A stretch of 64,000 nucleotides of DNA from Sulfuritalea hydrogenivorans sk43H (GCF_000828635.1 NZ_AP012547.1:3162001-3226000), one strand, 5' to 3'; positions 16,158-25,647 are shown, counted from the first letter of the stretch. Notes: generated by a model from the sequence alone, not told the origin. Made by a program: numbers and translations.

Positions 16158-16928
16158 TTACTTGTCATCGAACGTGTAGCCCAGTTCCGTCACTCCGCGC
16201 TTGATGGCCTCCATGGCGGGCGGCACCTGTTCCGGCGCGCCACGCACGCCGAGTTCGATATGGCGCTGGATCTCAGCCGAGCCGAGGAAGGGCAGGCTGA
16301 ACACCTTGATGCCGCTGTAATCGGCTTCGATGACACGCATGAGATTGATCAGTGCGCCCTCGACGCCCTTCCACACCAGGATCGACGCTTCCGCGGTGGG
16401 GCTGGCGTTGAAGCGGTCGCGGTAATCATTGTCGAGCACCCATTCGACCATCGGCCACGCCATTTGCGGAAAGCCAGGGACGAAGTGGTGATGGCCCAGC
16501 GAGAAGCCGGGGATGCGGTTGAAGGGATTGGGAATGATGCGGCTGCCCGCCGGGAAATTGCCCATGGCCAGTTGCAGGTCGGTCAGCTCGTATTTGAGTT
16601 CGGCGAAGCGCGCCCGAATCTCCCGCTCGGCGTCCGCATGCAGCACCAGTTCGACGCCGGCCGCAGCGGCGGCGGCCTGGCGCGTGTGGTCGTCCGGCGT
16701 GTTGCCGATGCCGCCGAAGCTGAAGACGATGTCATTGCCGGCCAGGGTGCGGCGCAAGGTTTCGGTCAGCCGTTCGCGATCGTCGCCCACATACAGCGCC
16801 CAATCCAGCACCAGCCCGCGTGCCGCAAGTATCTCCAGCAACTTGGTGAAATGCTTGTCCTCACGCTTGCCACGCGTGATTTCATCGCCGATGATGATGG
16901 CACCGATGCCGCTTTGGACTGTGCTCAT
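16158..16928 (-). CDS. CinA/MoaB-like molybdopterin-binding-domain protein
   Basis: A 256-residue protein with an N-terminal MoCF (molybdopterin-binding) fold: GAIIIGDEITRGKREDKH at the start and FSFGGIGNTPDDHTRQ at about residues 69-84, the GGxGxxxDxT site. It resembles the N-terminal half of CinA but lacks the C-terminal amidohydrolase (PncC) domain. Stand-alone forms are annotated as competence/damage-inducible protein A and are implicated in ADP-ribose or NMN metabolism, but the role here is uncertain. Its start overlaps the EI24 gene's stop by 4 bp, so it is translated after it. Confidence 0.82.
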   Translation of the reverse strand: MSTVQSGIGAIIIGDEITRGKREDKHFTKLLEILAARGLVLDWALYVGDDRERLTETLRRTLAGNDIVFSFGGIGNTPDDHTRQAAAAAAGVELVLHADAEREIRARFAELKYELTDLQLAMGNFPAGSRIIPNPFNRIPGFSLGHHHFVPGFPQMAWPMVEWVLDNDYRDRFNASPTAEASILVWKGVEGALINLMRVIEADYSGIKVFSLPFLGSAEIQRHIELGVRGAPEQVPPAMEAIKRGVTELGYTFDDK

Positions 16929-17638
16929 AGTTCGATTCCTTGTTCCTGGCGCTGGCGCCGCAAAGCGGCCAGACCGAGATGCACGAAAACCAGCGCCGTC
17001 AGGGCGGGCGCCAGAAGATTGGCCAGCGGCACGTGCGCCGCCGCCGCCGTGCCGAGGCCGGCCACATAAAACACGCTGCGCTTCTCGCGCATGAGCCGCT
17101 GCATTTCCGTGCGCGTCGCATGTTCGGCCAGCGCATCAAAGCTGAAGGTGCGCTGGTTCAGCCAGGCTCCCCACAGCAAGGGCAGCACCAGCAGCGCTCC
17201 CGGGATCAGCAGCAGCGGCAGGATGACGAGGCAGCCGAGCACAAAGATCGCGCCGGCCGACAGCGTATTGGCGAGGCTGCCCAGGAACGCATTTTCGCCA
17301 TGCGCTACGAGATCGGGATAATCGCGCACGGCCACCAGGCTGAGCAGGCGCGGCAAGGCAAACACCGCAACGAGGAAAACGGCAGTGAGGTAGACCAGCG
17401 AGGCAAACGCCGCCAGCAGCAGGAACACCGTCGCCCAGTGCCCCACCCATTCCCATCCCGACCAGGGCAGCCCGGGCACGATGCGGGCCATCAATGCCAC
17501 GCCATGCCCCCAGACCGCCACGGCGACGGTACCCCACAGGGCGAGCGCCACCAGCGGCGGCCAGATGGCCTGCCACAGCACCTCGGCCCGCGTCAGGTCG
17601 CGCAAGGATTTTGTGAAGGCAGCAAAGACTTCCATCAT
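16925..17638 (-). CDS. EI24-domain (CysZ-like) integral membrane protein
   Basis: A 237-residue inner-membrane protein with several hydrophobic helices, for example WPPLVALALWGTVAVAVWG, FLLLAAFASLVYLTAVFLVA, and a long one around ILPLLLIPGALLVLPLLWG. The segment WGAWLNQRTFSFDALAEHA before the last helices is typical of EI24 proteins. CysZ relatives carry sulfate, but most betaproteobacterial members have no proven role. It overlaps hrpA upstream and the CinA-like gene downstream by 4 bp each. Confidence 0.82.
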   Translation of the reverse strand: MMEVFAAFTKSLRDLTRAEVLWQAIWPPLVALALWGTVAVAVWGHGVALMARIVPGLPWSGWEWVGHWATVFLLLAAFASLVYLTAVFLVAVFALPRLLSLVAVRDYPDLVAHGENAFLGSLANTLSAGAIFVLGCLVILPLLLIPGALLVLPLLWGAWLNQRTFSFDALAEHATRTEMQRLMREKRSVFYVAGLGTAAAAHVPLANLLAPALTALVFVHLGLAALRRQRQEQGIEL

Positions 17639-20600
17639 TTATGTAACCGGCTATCCCACATTTTCTGCAGCCGCTTCACCGAGACCGGCGACGAGGTTTT
17701 CAGTTCCTGTGCGAATAATGCCACGCGCAGTTCTTCCAGCAGCCAGCGGAACTCGTCGAGGAAGGCATCGCCCTGCTGGCCGGATTTCAGCATCGCATTG
17801 CGCTCGCGCTCCCAGGGGCGGCCCAAGCCCTGCCAGTCTGCCATCAGGCGGGCGTCGCGCGCCGGGTCGCTGCGCGCCTTTTCCAGCCTCAGGCTGATGG
17901 CCTTGAGGTAGCGCGGATAGTGCTGCAGGCGCTCGAAGGGCGTGGTGGCGATAAATCGCTTGGGCATCAGTTCGGCAAGTTGCGCGCCGATGTCGGCGCA
18001 GGCCTGCGGGAAAGCCTTCTGCATCGCGGCGAGCTTCTTCGCCAGCACGGCATGCTCGGTCAGGATCGTCCCGATCAGGCGCAGGATCTCCTGCGCCACC
18101 AGCAGGATGCGGCCGCGCGCCGCCTCGCGCCGTGCCGTGAACGCCGACTCTTCGGTCGGCAGCGGGTCCATCAGGCAGGTGCGTTCCAGCGTCACGGCGA
18201 CCAGTTGCTCGCGCAGCTCCTTCTCGGTGCCGAGTGCGATGAATTGCAGCGCGGTCTCGCGCAGGCCCGGCAGTTTTTCGACGGCCTTGACCTGTGCTGC
18301 GAGCTGCAGCGCGAACAGCCGCGCCATGCCGCGCCGATGTTCGGCGCGGGCCTTGTCCTCGGTATCGAAGGCGGTGAGCCGAACGCTCTCGCCCAGATCG
18401 ACCAGCGCCGGGAAACCCACCGTAGTGCCAGCGCCGACTTTCACTTCCATGAGCTCGGGCAGCGTGCCGAAGGTCCAGGCGGTGACGCCGGACAACTCTC
18501 CCGCCGCGGCCTCGTGCTTCACTTCGGCAGCGGCATAGACCTGCTCGACGCGGTCGCGGTACTCGGCACGCAGTTCAGCGAGATTGCGCGAGATCGCCAG
18601 CGTGCCGCCATGCTCGTCGGTGAGACGGAAGTTCATGAACAGGTGCGGCCGCAATTCGCCCGTGCGGAAGGCGTCGAGCGGCAGCTTCATGGCCAGATGC
18701 TCCTCGGCGGCGCGCGTCAGGGCGCGCACCAGCGGCTCGTCGAGGTCATGTTCGGTTTCGCAGAAATCAGTGGCGAACTCGTCGAGCGGCTGCAGACGAT
18801 GGCGATACTTCTGCTGCAGCGTCTTCAGCAGGGCGAGGATCTTTTCCTTGAGCAGCCCCGGCACCAGCCATTCACAGCGATTGGCCGGCAGCTGGTTGAG
18901 CGCCGGCAGCGGCAGCATCAAGGTGACGCCGTCATCGGCCGCACCCGGGTCGTGGTGGTAGCTCAGCTTGAAGCTCTGGCCGCGATGGATCAATGCGGGA
19001 GGAAAGGCGTCGGTGGTGATGCCCGCCGCCTCGTGCCGCATCAGCTGCTCCTTTTCCAGGCAGAGCAGCTTCGGATTGGCCGCCTCGGCCTCGCGCCGCC
19101 AGTGGTCGAAGGCCGCCAGGGTGATGATGCCCTCGGGAATCCGGCTATCGTAGAAGGCATAAATCAGCTCGTCGTCGACCAGCACGTCGGGCCGCCGCGA
19201 CTTGTGTTCCAGCGCCTGGATCTCCTTCATCAGCTTGGCGTTGTGCTGGAAGAAGCGCCACTTGCGCACCCAGTCCTCGCCGACCTGGCCTTCGACCAGC
19301 GCCTCGCGGATCAGGATTTCGCGCGCGAGCCTGGGGTCGCTCGGACCGTAGTGCACGCGGCGCTTGGCATGGATCATCAAGCCGTGCAGCGTGACGCGCT
19401 CCCAGGCCACGACCTGTCCCGGCCCCTTCTCCCAGTGCGGCTCATAGACATGCTTGCGGATCAGGTGGCCGCCGACCTGCTCCAGCCACTCCGGCTCGAT
19501 CTTCGCGATGCAACGCGCGAACAACCGCGAGGTCTCGACCAGTTCGGCAGCGACGATCCAGCGTCCGGCCTTCTTCACCAGCGCCGAACCGGGATGGATG
19601 TAGAAGCGGATGCCGCGCGCGCCGAGGTAGTTTTTGTCCTCCTCGCTGACGAGGCCGATGTGGCCGAGCAGGCCGGTCAGCAGGGCCTTGTGGATGGACT
19701 CGTAGCCGGCCGGGATCTGGTTCTCCTTCCAGCCATGCTCGTGGCACAGGGTCATCAGTTGGCCATGCACGTCGCGCCACTCGCGCAGGCGCAACCAATT
19801 GATGAAGTTCTGCCGGCACCACTGGCGCTGCTTGTTCGAGGTCTCGTGCTTCCAGATTTCGTCGCCGGCGGCCCAGAGCTTGAGATAGGAGAGAAACTCG
19901 GATTTCTCGTCCTTCCACTTGGCATGGGCCTGGTCGGCCGCCGCCGCATGCTCCTGCGGCCGGTCGCGCGGGTCCTGGGTGCCCAGCGCGGCGGCGATGA
20001 TCAACACTTCGCGCAGACAGTTGTGCTCGCGCGCGGCGAGAATCATGCGGCCGATCTTCGGGTCCAGCGGCAGCTTGGCCAGCTCGAAGCCGACCTGGGT
20101 CAGCTCTTTCGTTGTCTCGTCGATCGCGCCGAGTTCGGCGAGCAACTGGTAGCCGTCGGCGATCATGCGCGGCAGCGGCGCTTCGAGGAAGGGGAAGTCC
20201 TCGACATCGCCCAGATGCAGCGATTTCATGCGCAGGATCACACCGGCCAGGCTGGAGCGCAGGATTTCGGGCTCGGTGTAGGCCGGGCGCTGGTTGAAAT
20301 CATCTTCGTCGTAAAGCTTGAAACAGACGCCCGCCGAAACGCGGCCGCAACGCCCGGCGCGCTGGCTGGCCGCCGCGCGCGAGATCGGTTCGACCTGCAA
20401 TTGCTCGACCTTGTTGCGATGCGAATAGCGCTTGACGCGCGCCAGCCCCGAATCGATCACGTAGCGGATACCGGGTACGGTCAGCGAGGTCTCGGCAACG
20501 TTGGTCGCCAGCACCACGCGCTGCCCCTGATGCGAAGCGAAAACGCGACCCTGCTCGACGGCGGTCTGGCGCGCGAACAGGGGCAGCACTTCCAGCCCTG

Positions 20601-21381
20601 GGGGATGGTGTTTGCGCAGCGCCTCGGCCGCCTCGCGGATCTCGCGCTCACCGGGCAGGAACACCAGCACATCGCCCGGCCCGGTGCGATGCGCTTCATC
20701 GACGGCATCGACGATGGCGTCATTGAGGTCCATGTCCTTCTTCTCGTCGAAGGGCCGGAAGCGTGTCTCGATCGGATAGAGCCGGCCGGAAACCTCGATC
20801 ACCGGCGCCGCATTTCCGTCAATGGTGAAGTGTTTGCTGAAGCGCTCGGCATCGAGCGTGGCCGAGGTGACGATGACTTTCAGGTCCGGTCGCTTCGGCA
20901 AAAGTTGGCGCAGATAGCCGAGCAGGAAGTCGATGTTCAGGCTGCGCTCGTGCGCCTCGTCGATCAGGATCGTGTCGTACTGGCGCAAGAGCGGATCGGT
21001 CTGCGTTTCCGCCAGCAGGATACCGTCGGTCATCAGCTTGATGAAGGAGGACGGCGTGCTCTTGTCGGTGAAGCGGATCTTGAAGCCGACGTGGCGGCCG
21101 AGTTCGGACTTCAGCTCCTGCGCGATGCGCGTCGCCGTGGCACGCGCCGCGATGCGCCGCGGCTGGGTATGGCCGATCAGGCCGTTGAGCCCGCGGCCGA
21201 TGTCGAGGCAGATTTTCGGCAGCTGCGTGGTCTTGCCCGAACCGGTCTCGCCGCAGATCACCACCACCTGATGCTTGAGTATCGCCTCGCCGATTTCCTG
21301 CCGCCGCGCATTCACCGGCAGCGCCTCGTCATAGCTCAGCGCGGGCCGCGCCGCCCGCCGCGCCTCGGGATCGAACCTCAT
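17635..21381 (-). CDS. hrpA: ATP-dependent RNA helicase HrpA
   Basis: A 1248-residue DEAH-box helicase (E. coli HrpA 1300). Walker A GETGSGKT is at 44-51, the DEAH box in LIDEAHERS near residue 140, the SAT motif in VTSATLD, and motif VI in QRAGRCGRVSAG. HA2 and OB-fold regions follow, and the long C-terminal HrpA-specific domain (DUF3418) is present. HrpA unwinds RNA and helps resolve stalled ribosomes. A 20/24 repeat copy is read as KVGAGTTV (981-988) just before the conserved GFPALVD block. It starts inside the crcB stop codon (4-bp overlap), giving the operon crcB-hrpA-EI24-CinA-like. Confidence 0.96.
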   Translation of the reverse strand: MRFDPEARRAARPALSYDEALPVNARRQEIGEAILKHQVVVICGETGSGKTTQLPKICLDIGRGLNGLIGHTQPRRIAARATATRIAQELKSELGRHVGFKIRFTDKSTPSSFIKLMTDGILLAETQTDPLLRQYDTILIDEAHERSLNIDFLLGYLRQLLPKRPDLKVIVTSATLDAERFSKHFTIDGNAAPVIEVSGRLYPIETRFRPFDEKKDMDLNDAIVDAVDEAHRTGPGDVLVFLPGEREIREAAEALRKHHPPGLEVLPLFARQTAVEQGRVFASHQGQRVVLATNVAETSLTVPGIRYVIDSGLARVKRYSHRNKVEQLQVEPISRAAASQRAGRCGRVSAGVCFKLYDEDDFNQRPAYTEPEILRSSLAGVILRMKSLHLGDVEDFPFLEAPLPRMIADGYQLLAELGAIDETTKELTQVGFELAKLPLDPKIGRMILAAREHNCLREVLIIAAALGTQDPRDRPQEHAAAADQAHAKWKDEKSEFLSYLKLWAAGDEIWKHETSNKQRQWCRQNFINWLRLREWRDVHGQLMTLCHEHGWKENQIPAGYESIHKALLTGLLGHIGLVSEEDKNYLGARGIRFYIHPGSALVKKAGRWIVAAELVETSRLFARCIAKIEPEWLEQVGGHLIRKHVYEPHWEKGPGQVVAWERVTLHGLMIHAKRRVHYGPSDPRLAREILIREALVEGQVGEDWVRKWRFFQHNAKLMKEIQALEHKSRRPDVLVDDELIYAFYDSRIPEGIITLAAFDHWRREAEAANPKLLCLEKEQLMRHEAAGITTDAFPPALIHRGQSFKLSYHHDPGAADDGVTLMLPLPALNQLPANRCEWLVPGLLKEKILALLKTLQQKYRHRLQPLDEFATDFCETEHDLDEPLVRALTRAAEEHLAMKLPLDAFRTGELRPHLFMNFRLTDEHGGTLAISRNLAELRAEYRDRVEQVYAAAEVKHEAAAGELSGVTAWTFGTLPELMEVKVGAGTTVGFPALVDLGESVRLTAFDTEDKARAEHRRGMARLFALQLAAQVKAVEKLPGLRETALQFIALGTEKELREQLVAVTLERTCLMDPLPTEESAFTARREAARGRILLVAQEILRLIGTILTEHAVLAKKLAAMQKAFPQACADIGAQLAELMPKRFIATTPFERLQHYPRYLKAISLRLEKARSDPARDARLMADWQGLGRPWERERNAMLKSGQQGDAFLDEFRWLLEELRVALFAQELKTSSPVSVKRLQKMWDSRLHK
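18418..18441 (-). repeat. Dispersed 24-bp repeat in hrpA, half-conserved copy
   Basis: 20 of 24 positions match. The first 14 bases are exact and the remainder diverges. Sense orientation, read as KVGAGTTV. Confidence 0.6.
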
Positions 21382-21770
21382 TGCGCCAGCTTGTGGATGG
21401 TGAGGATGCCCAGCCCGGTCATGATGAGCGAACCGAACAGGTGCATGGCGGCGGCACCCGCCGCCCAGCCGTAGCGCGCACCCTGGATCAGGTGCACCAC
21501 CTCGGCCGAAAAAGTCGAGAAGGTGGTCAGCGCGCCGAGGAAGCCGGTGATGAAGAACAGCTTGAGTTCGGGCGGCAACTCGGCGTTGATGTGGAACACC
21601 ATCACCGCGACGCCCACCAGATAGCCGCCGATCAGGTTGGCGGCAAGCGTGCCCATCGGCACGGTGACGAACACCGGATTCAGCCAGAGCCCCAGGCCAT
21701 AGCGCAGCCAGGCACCCAATACGGCACCGCCGCCGATGGCGAGAAGGCTAGTCCAATTCATTGTCGCCAT
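21378..21770 (-). CDS. crcB: Fluoride exporter CrcB (Fluc)
   Basis: A 130-residue four-helix membrane protein that forms a dual-topology dimeric fluoride channel. Family blocks are GGAVLGAWLRYGLG, PMGTLAANLIGGYLVG (the Asn-bearing pore segment) and FITGFLGALTTFSTFSAEV (the Phe-box helix with the TTFSTF turn). An ATG at 21770 is preferred because AGG lies six bases before it; ATG at 21761 would give 127 residues. The next gene, hrpA, begins within its stop codon. No fluoride riboswitch was recognised in the short upstream region, which is shared with glnS. Confidence 0.92.
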   Translation of the reverse strand: MATMNWTSLLAIGGGAVLGAWLRYGLGLWLNPVFVTVPMGTLAANLIGGYLVGVAVMVFHINAELPPELKLFFITGFLGALTTFSTFSAEVVHLIQGARYGWAAGAAAMHLFGSLIMTGLGILTIHKLAQ

Positions 21771-21790
21771 TTTACGCCTGCCGGTAGAAT
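21761..21790 (+). promoter_or_regulatory. Possible promoter of glnS
   Basis: TTGTCG (21761-21766), 18 bp, TAGAAT (21785-21790), 31 bp before the glnS ATG. The -35 lies over the first codons of the divergent crcB. Confidence 0.4.
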
Positions 21791-21821
21791 TGCAGCTTCG
21801 CCGCAATGCAAACCGCCGATC

Positions 21822-23612
21822 ATGGCCGACAACGACAAACCCTCCATCCGCGTGGATACCGTACCCGACGCAAGCGCACGGGTACATAACTTCATTCGCC
21901 ACATCATCGACGCCGACCTCAAGAACGGCAAGTACGCCGCGCGCCATTGGAGTGGCCGGCCAGGCCCCGCCGCGCAACAGAAAGTCGGCGCTGGCGACAC
22001 GGCGAAAATCCGCACCCGCTTCCCGCCGGAGCCCAACGGCTACCTGCACTTCGGCCACGCCAAGTCGATCTGCCTGAATTTCGGCCTGGCGCTGGACTAC
22101 GCGGGCGCTTGTCACTTGCGCTTCGACGACACCAATCCGGAGAAGGAAGAACAGGAGTATGTCGATTCCATCATCGACGCCGTGCACTGGCTGGGCTTCG
22201 ACTGGAAGGGAAATCAATATTTCGCCTCCGACTACTTCCAGTGGATGTACGACTTCGCCGAGAAGCTGATCGAAGCCGGCCATGCCTACGTCGATTCGCA
22301 GACGGCGGAGGAAATGCGCGCCAGCCGCGGCACGCTGACCGAGGCGGGGAAGAACTCGCCCTACCGCGACCGCACGCCCTCGGAGAACCTCGATCTGTTC
22401 CGCCGCATGAAGGCCGGCGAATTCGCCGACGGCGCGCACATCCTGCGCGCCAAGGTGGACATGAGTTCTGGCAACATCAACCTGCGCGACCCGGCGATCT
22501 ACCGCATCCGCCACGCCACGCACCACGCCACCGGCGATGCCTGGTGCATCTACCCGATGTACACCTACGCCCATCCGATCGAGGATGCACTGGAAAACAT
22601 CACCCATTCGATCTGCACCCTGGAGTTCGAGGACCAGCGCCCCTTCTACGACTGGCTGCTGGCACGACTGGCCGAGCTGGGCTGCGTCAATACGCCGCTA
22701 CCGCAGCAGATCGAATTCGCCCGGCTCAACCTTTCCTACGTCGTGCTCTCCAAGCGCAAGCTGATCCAGCTGGTCGACGAGAGGCACGTCGATGGCTGGG
22801 ATGACCCGCGCCTGCCGACCCTGGTCGGTGCGCGCCGTCGGGGCTTCACGCCCGAAGCCTTCCGCCGCTTCAACGAAATGAACGGGGTCACCAAGTCCGA
22901 TTCGTGGATCGACATCAGCGTGCTCGAAGAATGCCAGCGCGAGCACCTGAACGAAACCGCACCGCGCCGCATCGCCGTGCTCGATCCGGTCAAGCTGGTC
23001 ATCGACAACTACCCCGAGGGGCAGGAGGAAGAATGCCTCGCGCCCAACCACCCGCAAAAGCCCGAATGGGGCAAGCGCCCCGTCCCGTTTTCGAAGGAAC
23101 TCTGGATCGAGCGCGAGGACTTCATGGAAGTGCCCGGCAAGGGTTACTTCCGGTTGTTTCCCGGCAACATGGTGCGCCTGCGCTATGGCTTCGTCGTCAA
23201 GTGCACCGGCTGCGACAAGGATGCCGATGGCAAGATCACGGCGGTGCGCTGCGAGTACATGGCCGACTCCAAGTCCGGCACACCGGGTTCCGACAATTAC
23301 AAGGTCAAGGGCAACATCCACTGGGTCTCGGCGCGGCACGCGTATGCCGCCGAGGTGCGCCTGTACGACCGCCTGTTCGCCGTCGAAGCGCCCGGCGAGG
23401 GCGGGCGCGATTTCATTGCCGACCTCAACCCTGATTCAAAACTCGTGATCACCGCGCAACTCGAAGCAGCGCTGAAAAGCGCCGCCGCCGAGGAGCGCTT
23501 CCAGTTCGAACGCCACGGCTATTTCGTCGCCGACCGCTTCGACTCCAGGCCCGGCACGCCGGTATTCAATCGCGCGGTGACGCTGAAGGATTCGTGGTCC
23601 AAGGGCAAGTAG
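21822..23612 (+). CDS. glnS: Glutaminyl-tRNA synthetase
   Basis: A 596-residue class I synthetase that charges tRNA-Gln (E. coli 554). The HIGH-type motif is YLHFGHAKS (HFGH at 76-79) after RFPPEPNG, and the KMSKS-type motif is VVLSKRKL. The C-terminal anticodon-binding beta-barrels are complete (EDFMEVPGKGYFRLFPGNMV, VKGNIHWVSA). About 20 extra residues lie between LKNGKY and TRFPPEPNG, where family proteins have only a few. This insert contains KVGAGDTA (54-61), encoded by the only perfect copy of the dispersed repeat. ATG at 21822 gives the family's usual N-terminus. Transcribed alone. Confidence 0.96.
   Translation: MADNDKPSIRVDTVPDASARVHNFIRHIIDADLKNGKYAARHWSGRPGPAAQQKVGAGDTAKIRTRFPPEPNGYLHFGHAKSICLNFGLALDYAGACHLRFDDTNPEKEEQEYVDSIIDAVHWLGFDWKGNQYFASDYFQWMYDFAEKLIEAGHAYVDSQTAEEMRASRGTLTEAGKNSPYRDRTPSENLDLFRRMKAGEFADGAHILRAKVDMSSGNINLRDPAIYRIRHATHHATGDAWCIYPMYTYAHPIEDALENITHSICTLEFEDQRPFYDWLLARLAELGCVNTPLPQQIEFARLNLSYVVLSKRKLIQLVDERHVDGWDDPRLPTLVGARRRGFTPEAFRRFNEMNGVTKSDSWIDISVLEECQREHLNETAPRRIAVLDPVKLVIDNYPEGQEEECLAPNHPQKPEWGKRPVPFSKELWIEREDFMEVPGKGYFRLFPGNMVRLRYGFVVKCTGCDKDADGKITAVRCEYMADSKSGTPGSDNYKVKGNIHWVSARHAYAAEVRLYDRLFAVEAPGEGGRDFIADLNPDSKLVITAQLEAALKSAAAEERFQFERHGYFVADRFDSRPGTPVFNRAVTLKDSWSKGK
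21981..22004 (+). repeat. Dispersed 24-bp repeat in glnS (reference copy)
   Basis: Taken as reference because it agrees with the majority base at every position: AAA, the core GTCGGCGCTGGCGACACGG, then CG. Read as KVGAGDTA inside an apparent insertion before the catalytic domain. The inner part GTCGGCGCTGGCGAC is an imperfect palindrome. Confidence 0.9.
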
Positions 23613-23653
23613 GCGCGGTTACTACCCTCACTATTACCCCCACCAAGAGGTAA

Positions 23654-24697
23654 TTACCCCTTCTTCCGCCAACGCGCCGCGGGGCCGCGCCCCTCGCATA
23701 CAAGCGTTCCTTCAGCTTGGCGTTCGCGCAATACCAGGCGAATCATGTCCCGGCTCACGCCGGGGCAAGCCTGTTCCAACTCACCGAAACTGAACTCCCC
23801 GGCAAGGCGCGCCAACGCGGCCAGCACCAGCTCACGCTTGGAACCACGCGGCGCGCTGACTTCGCCGACCCGCTCGGCGAACTCCTTGTAAGCAGTCTTG
23901 AGGATGTAGAGCACGAAATTGATGTACGGCCAGGGATCGTGTTTGCACTCGTGCCAGCCGTGCGAACTTTGTTCCAGCGTCTCGTAGTAGCGCGCCTTGT
24001 TTTCCTCCACCAACCGCTCCAGGCTGATGTAGCGCCCCACATCAAAGCCGAGCTGCTGGCACTGAAGCAGCCACAGCAGGCGCGAGACTCGGCCATTGCC
24101 ATCGCGGAACGGATGGATGCAGAGAAAATCGAGATTGAAAGCCGCCAGTGCGATCAGCGGATGGACCCAGCCCTCGTCCAGACAACACCGCCAGTCAGCC
24201 ACCAACTCGCTCATGGCCTCACCCGTGCGCGCCGCCGCAACAGGCCGAAAGCGCACCCGCTCGCTACCATCGGCATAACGCTCGATGATGTCGCCGTCCT
24301 TTTCCTTGAACTGGCCAGCATCCCATATCTGGCCACGCGCCATGGCGTGGAGCCGGCGAATATTTTCCTCGCTCACGGCAATGCCCGCCGACTCGCGGTA
24401 TATCCAGTCCAGCGCATCGCGGTAGCCGCGGATCTCCTCCTCATCCCGGTCACGGAACAATGGCTTGGGCGCCACCAGCACATCTCGCACGCGCGACGCT
24501 TCCAGCGCCACGCCCTCGATACGGTTCGACGACACCGCGCTCTCGATCAGCGCATGCTCGCGCAACACCTTGAGCCGCTGCGGCGACTGGCGCGTGTAAA
24601 GCTCCTGCTTGCCGCGGAATTCGCCAAGATCGGCGAGATACCATGCGGCGGCAGGATGAATGGGCGGTGACGCTAAAAAACGCTGCAAGGTACTCAT
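23654..24697 (-). CDS. Fic-domain protein (probable AMPylator)
   Basis: A 347-residue class II Fic protein. The active-site loop HPFRDGNGRVSR (195-206) is the complete HxFxDGNGRxxR motif, so transfer of AMP or another nucleotide to a target hydroxyl is expected. An N-terminal inhibitory helix carries SSNRIEG (56-62), the SxxxEG signature whose Glu blocks ATP binding; the protein therefore carries its own brake. The C-terminal part (from about 285, FSFGELEQACPGVSRDM) resembles a winged helix. It is the last gene of a three-gene unit, overlapping the abortive-infection gene by 4 bp. Target unknown. Confidence 0.9.
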   Translation of the reverse strand: MSTLQRFLASPPIHPAAAWYLADLGEFRGKQELYTRQSPQRLKVLREHALIESAVSSNRIEGVALEASRVRDVLVAPKPLFRDRDEEEIRGYRDALDWIYRESAGIAVSEENIRRLHAMARGQIWDAGQFKEKDGDIIERYADGSERVRFRPVAAARTGEAMSELVADWRCCLDEGWVHPLIALAAFNLDFLCIHPFRDGNGRVSRLLWLLQCQQLGFDVGRYISLERLVEENKARYYETLEQSSHGWHECKHDPWPYINFVLYILKTAYKEFAERVGEVSAPRGSKRELVLAALARLAGEFSFGELEQACPGVSRDMIRLVLRERQAEGTLVCEGRGPAARWRKKG

Positions 24698-25647
24698 TCG
24701 ACCTCCCGCCCAAGAGCACCGTCGTAATACCGCAAGTGAGACGAATCAAATAGGAGATCAACGTCCAGATTCTGGAAAATTTCGTATTTGTTGGCTAACG
24801 GCCAGAATTTTTCGTACCCGTAAGGACTCAGCCCGTTGTAGAAGAACAATAAGAGTTCATAAGTCGACAACTGCGCCCGAACGATTCTTGCAAATCGCCG
24901 CCTCTCTTCCTTCGAAAGGGCGCTCTCGTCGATAAAGCGATAGATGTGATAAACGGTCCGGAAGTAGTGGCCGACGTCGGACTGATGCTGAAGAAAAAAA
25001 CTCACATAGGCCTGGATAACGCTCTGATCCACACCGCCGCGCGCTTGAATCAATTCTCGGAAACTAGCGGGATCTAAAATTTTCAGGACTCGTTCTGCGC
25101 GCGAGGCCTCAATACCCGACAACCCTTTCTCTTTAATGACTGAGTAATCCCTTCGTAACGAACGGGAAAAAAAGTACTCAAAGCAATCACGCCCCTGACG
25201 AATGAGTGTCCCATCCAGCTTGCGAACATCTAGCATTCTCACGATGTCCTGATACGCCCCAAGCAAAGCGAAAAAACTACCTTCAAAAACCTGTCGCTGC
25301 ATCGTAAGATTCTGCGCTTGTAGTTGTTCCTTCTGCCCGCGAATTTCGCTTCGCGTGTGCTCCAGTTCTTCACGTTGCAGCGCCAGTTCCCTTCTTTGCA
25401 GGAACATCGTAAAAATCAATACGGCAAATGCAAACGCTGAGAAGAGAGCGTTCAACGCTCCGAACACGTCACCGAACTGTCCGATCTTCTGGGAATCCGA
25501 ATTGCTATAGGCCAGCACGAGCGGCAATAGAAAATAGGCTGCCAGCCCGTAGAACAACCAGATCGCAACAAGTGCAAGCAAACCGAATCCCAACCACGCT
25601 AATCGCGGTTCACGATCCGACTTGGATTCTTCCTTTTCTATTTTCAT
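24694..25647 (-). CDS. Putative phage abortive infection membrane protein
   Basis: A 317-residue protein matching the Pfam family called putative phage abortive infection protein. Two membrane helices lie at about residues 17-42 and 62-86. A charged coiled coil follows (RRELALQREELEHTRSEIR), and then a cytoplasmic effector region with the family's GSFFALLGAYQDIV, HYFRTVYHIYRFID and ARIVRAQLSTYELLLFFYN blocks. Function is known only by family association with defence against phage. Base composition is lower in GC than the neighbours, which suggests transfer. It lies between the NERD-helicase gene (10 bp upstream) and fic (4-bp overlap). Confidence 0.78.
   Translation of the reverse strand: MKIEKEESKSDREPRLAWLGFGLLALVAIWLFYGLAAYFLLPLVLAYSNSDSQKIGQFGDVFGALNALFSAFAFAVLIFTMFLQRRELALQREELEHTRSEIRGQKEQLQAQNLTMQRQVFEGSFFALLGAYQDIVRMLDVRKLDGTLIRQGRDCFEYFFSRSLRRDYSVIKEKGLSGIEASRAERVLKILDPASFRELIQARGGVDQSVIQAYVSFFLQHQSDVGHYFRTVYHIYRFIDESALSKEERRRFARIVRAQLSTYELLLFFYNGLSPYGYEKFWPLANKYEIFQNLDVDLLFDSSHLRYYDGALGREVE

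Noticed and set aside
18128-18151. A further repeat-like match (19 of 24) in hrpA read as ESAFTARR
   Set aside because: HrpA orthologues, as I recall, have a similar EAAFEARxExGR segment here, so native coding explains it. It warns that the weakest copies may be coincidental.
17920-21474. 1184-codon plus-strand open frame opposite hrpA
   Set aside because: It is a shadow of HrpA codons (runs of Gln, Arg, Gly and His); no domain recognised and no ribosome site.
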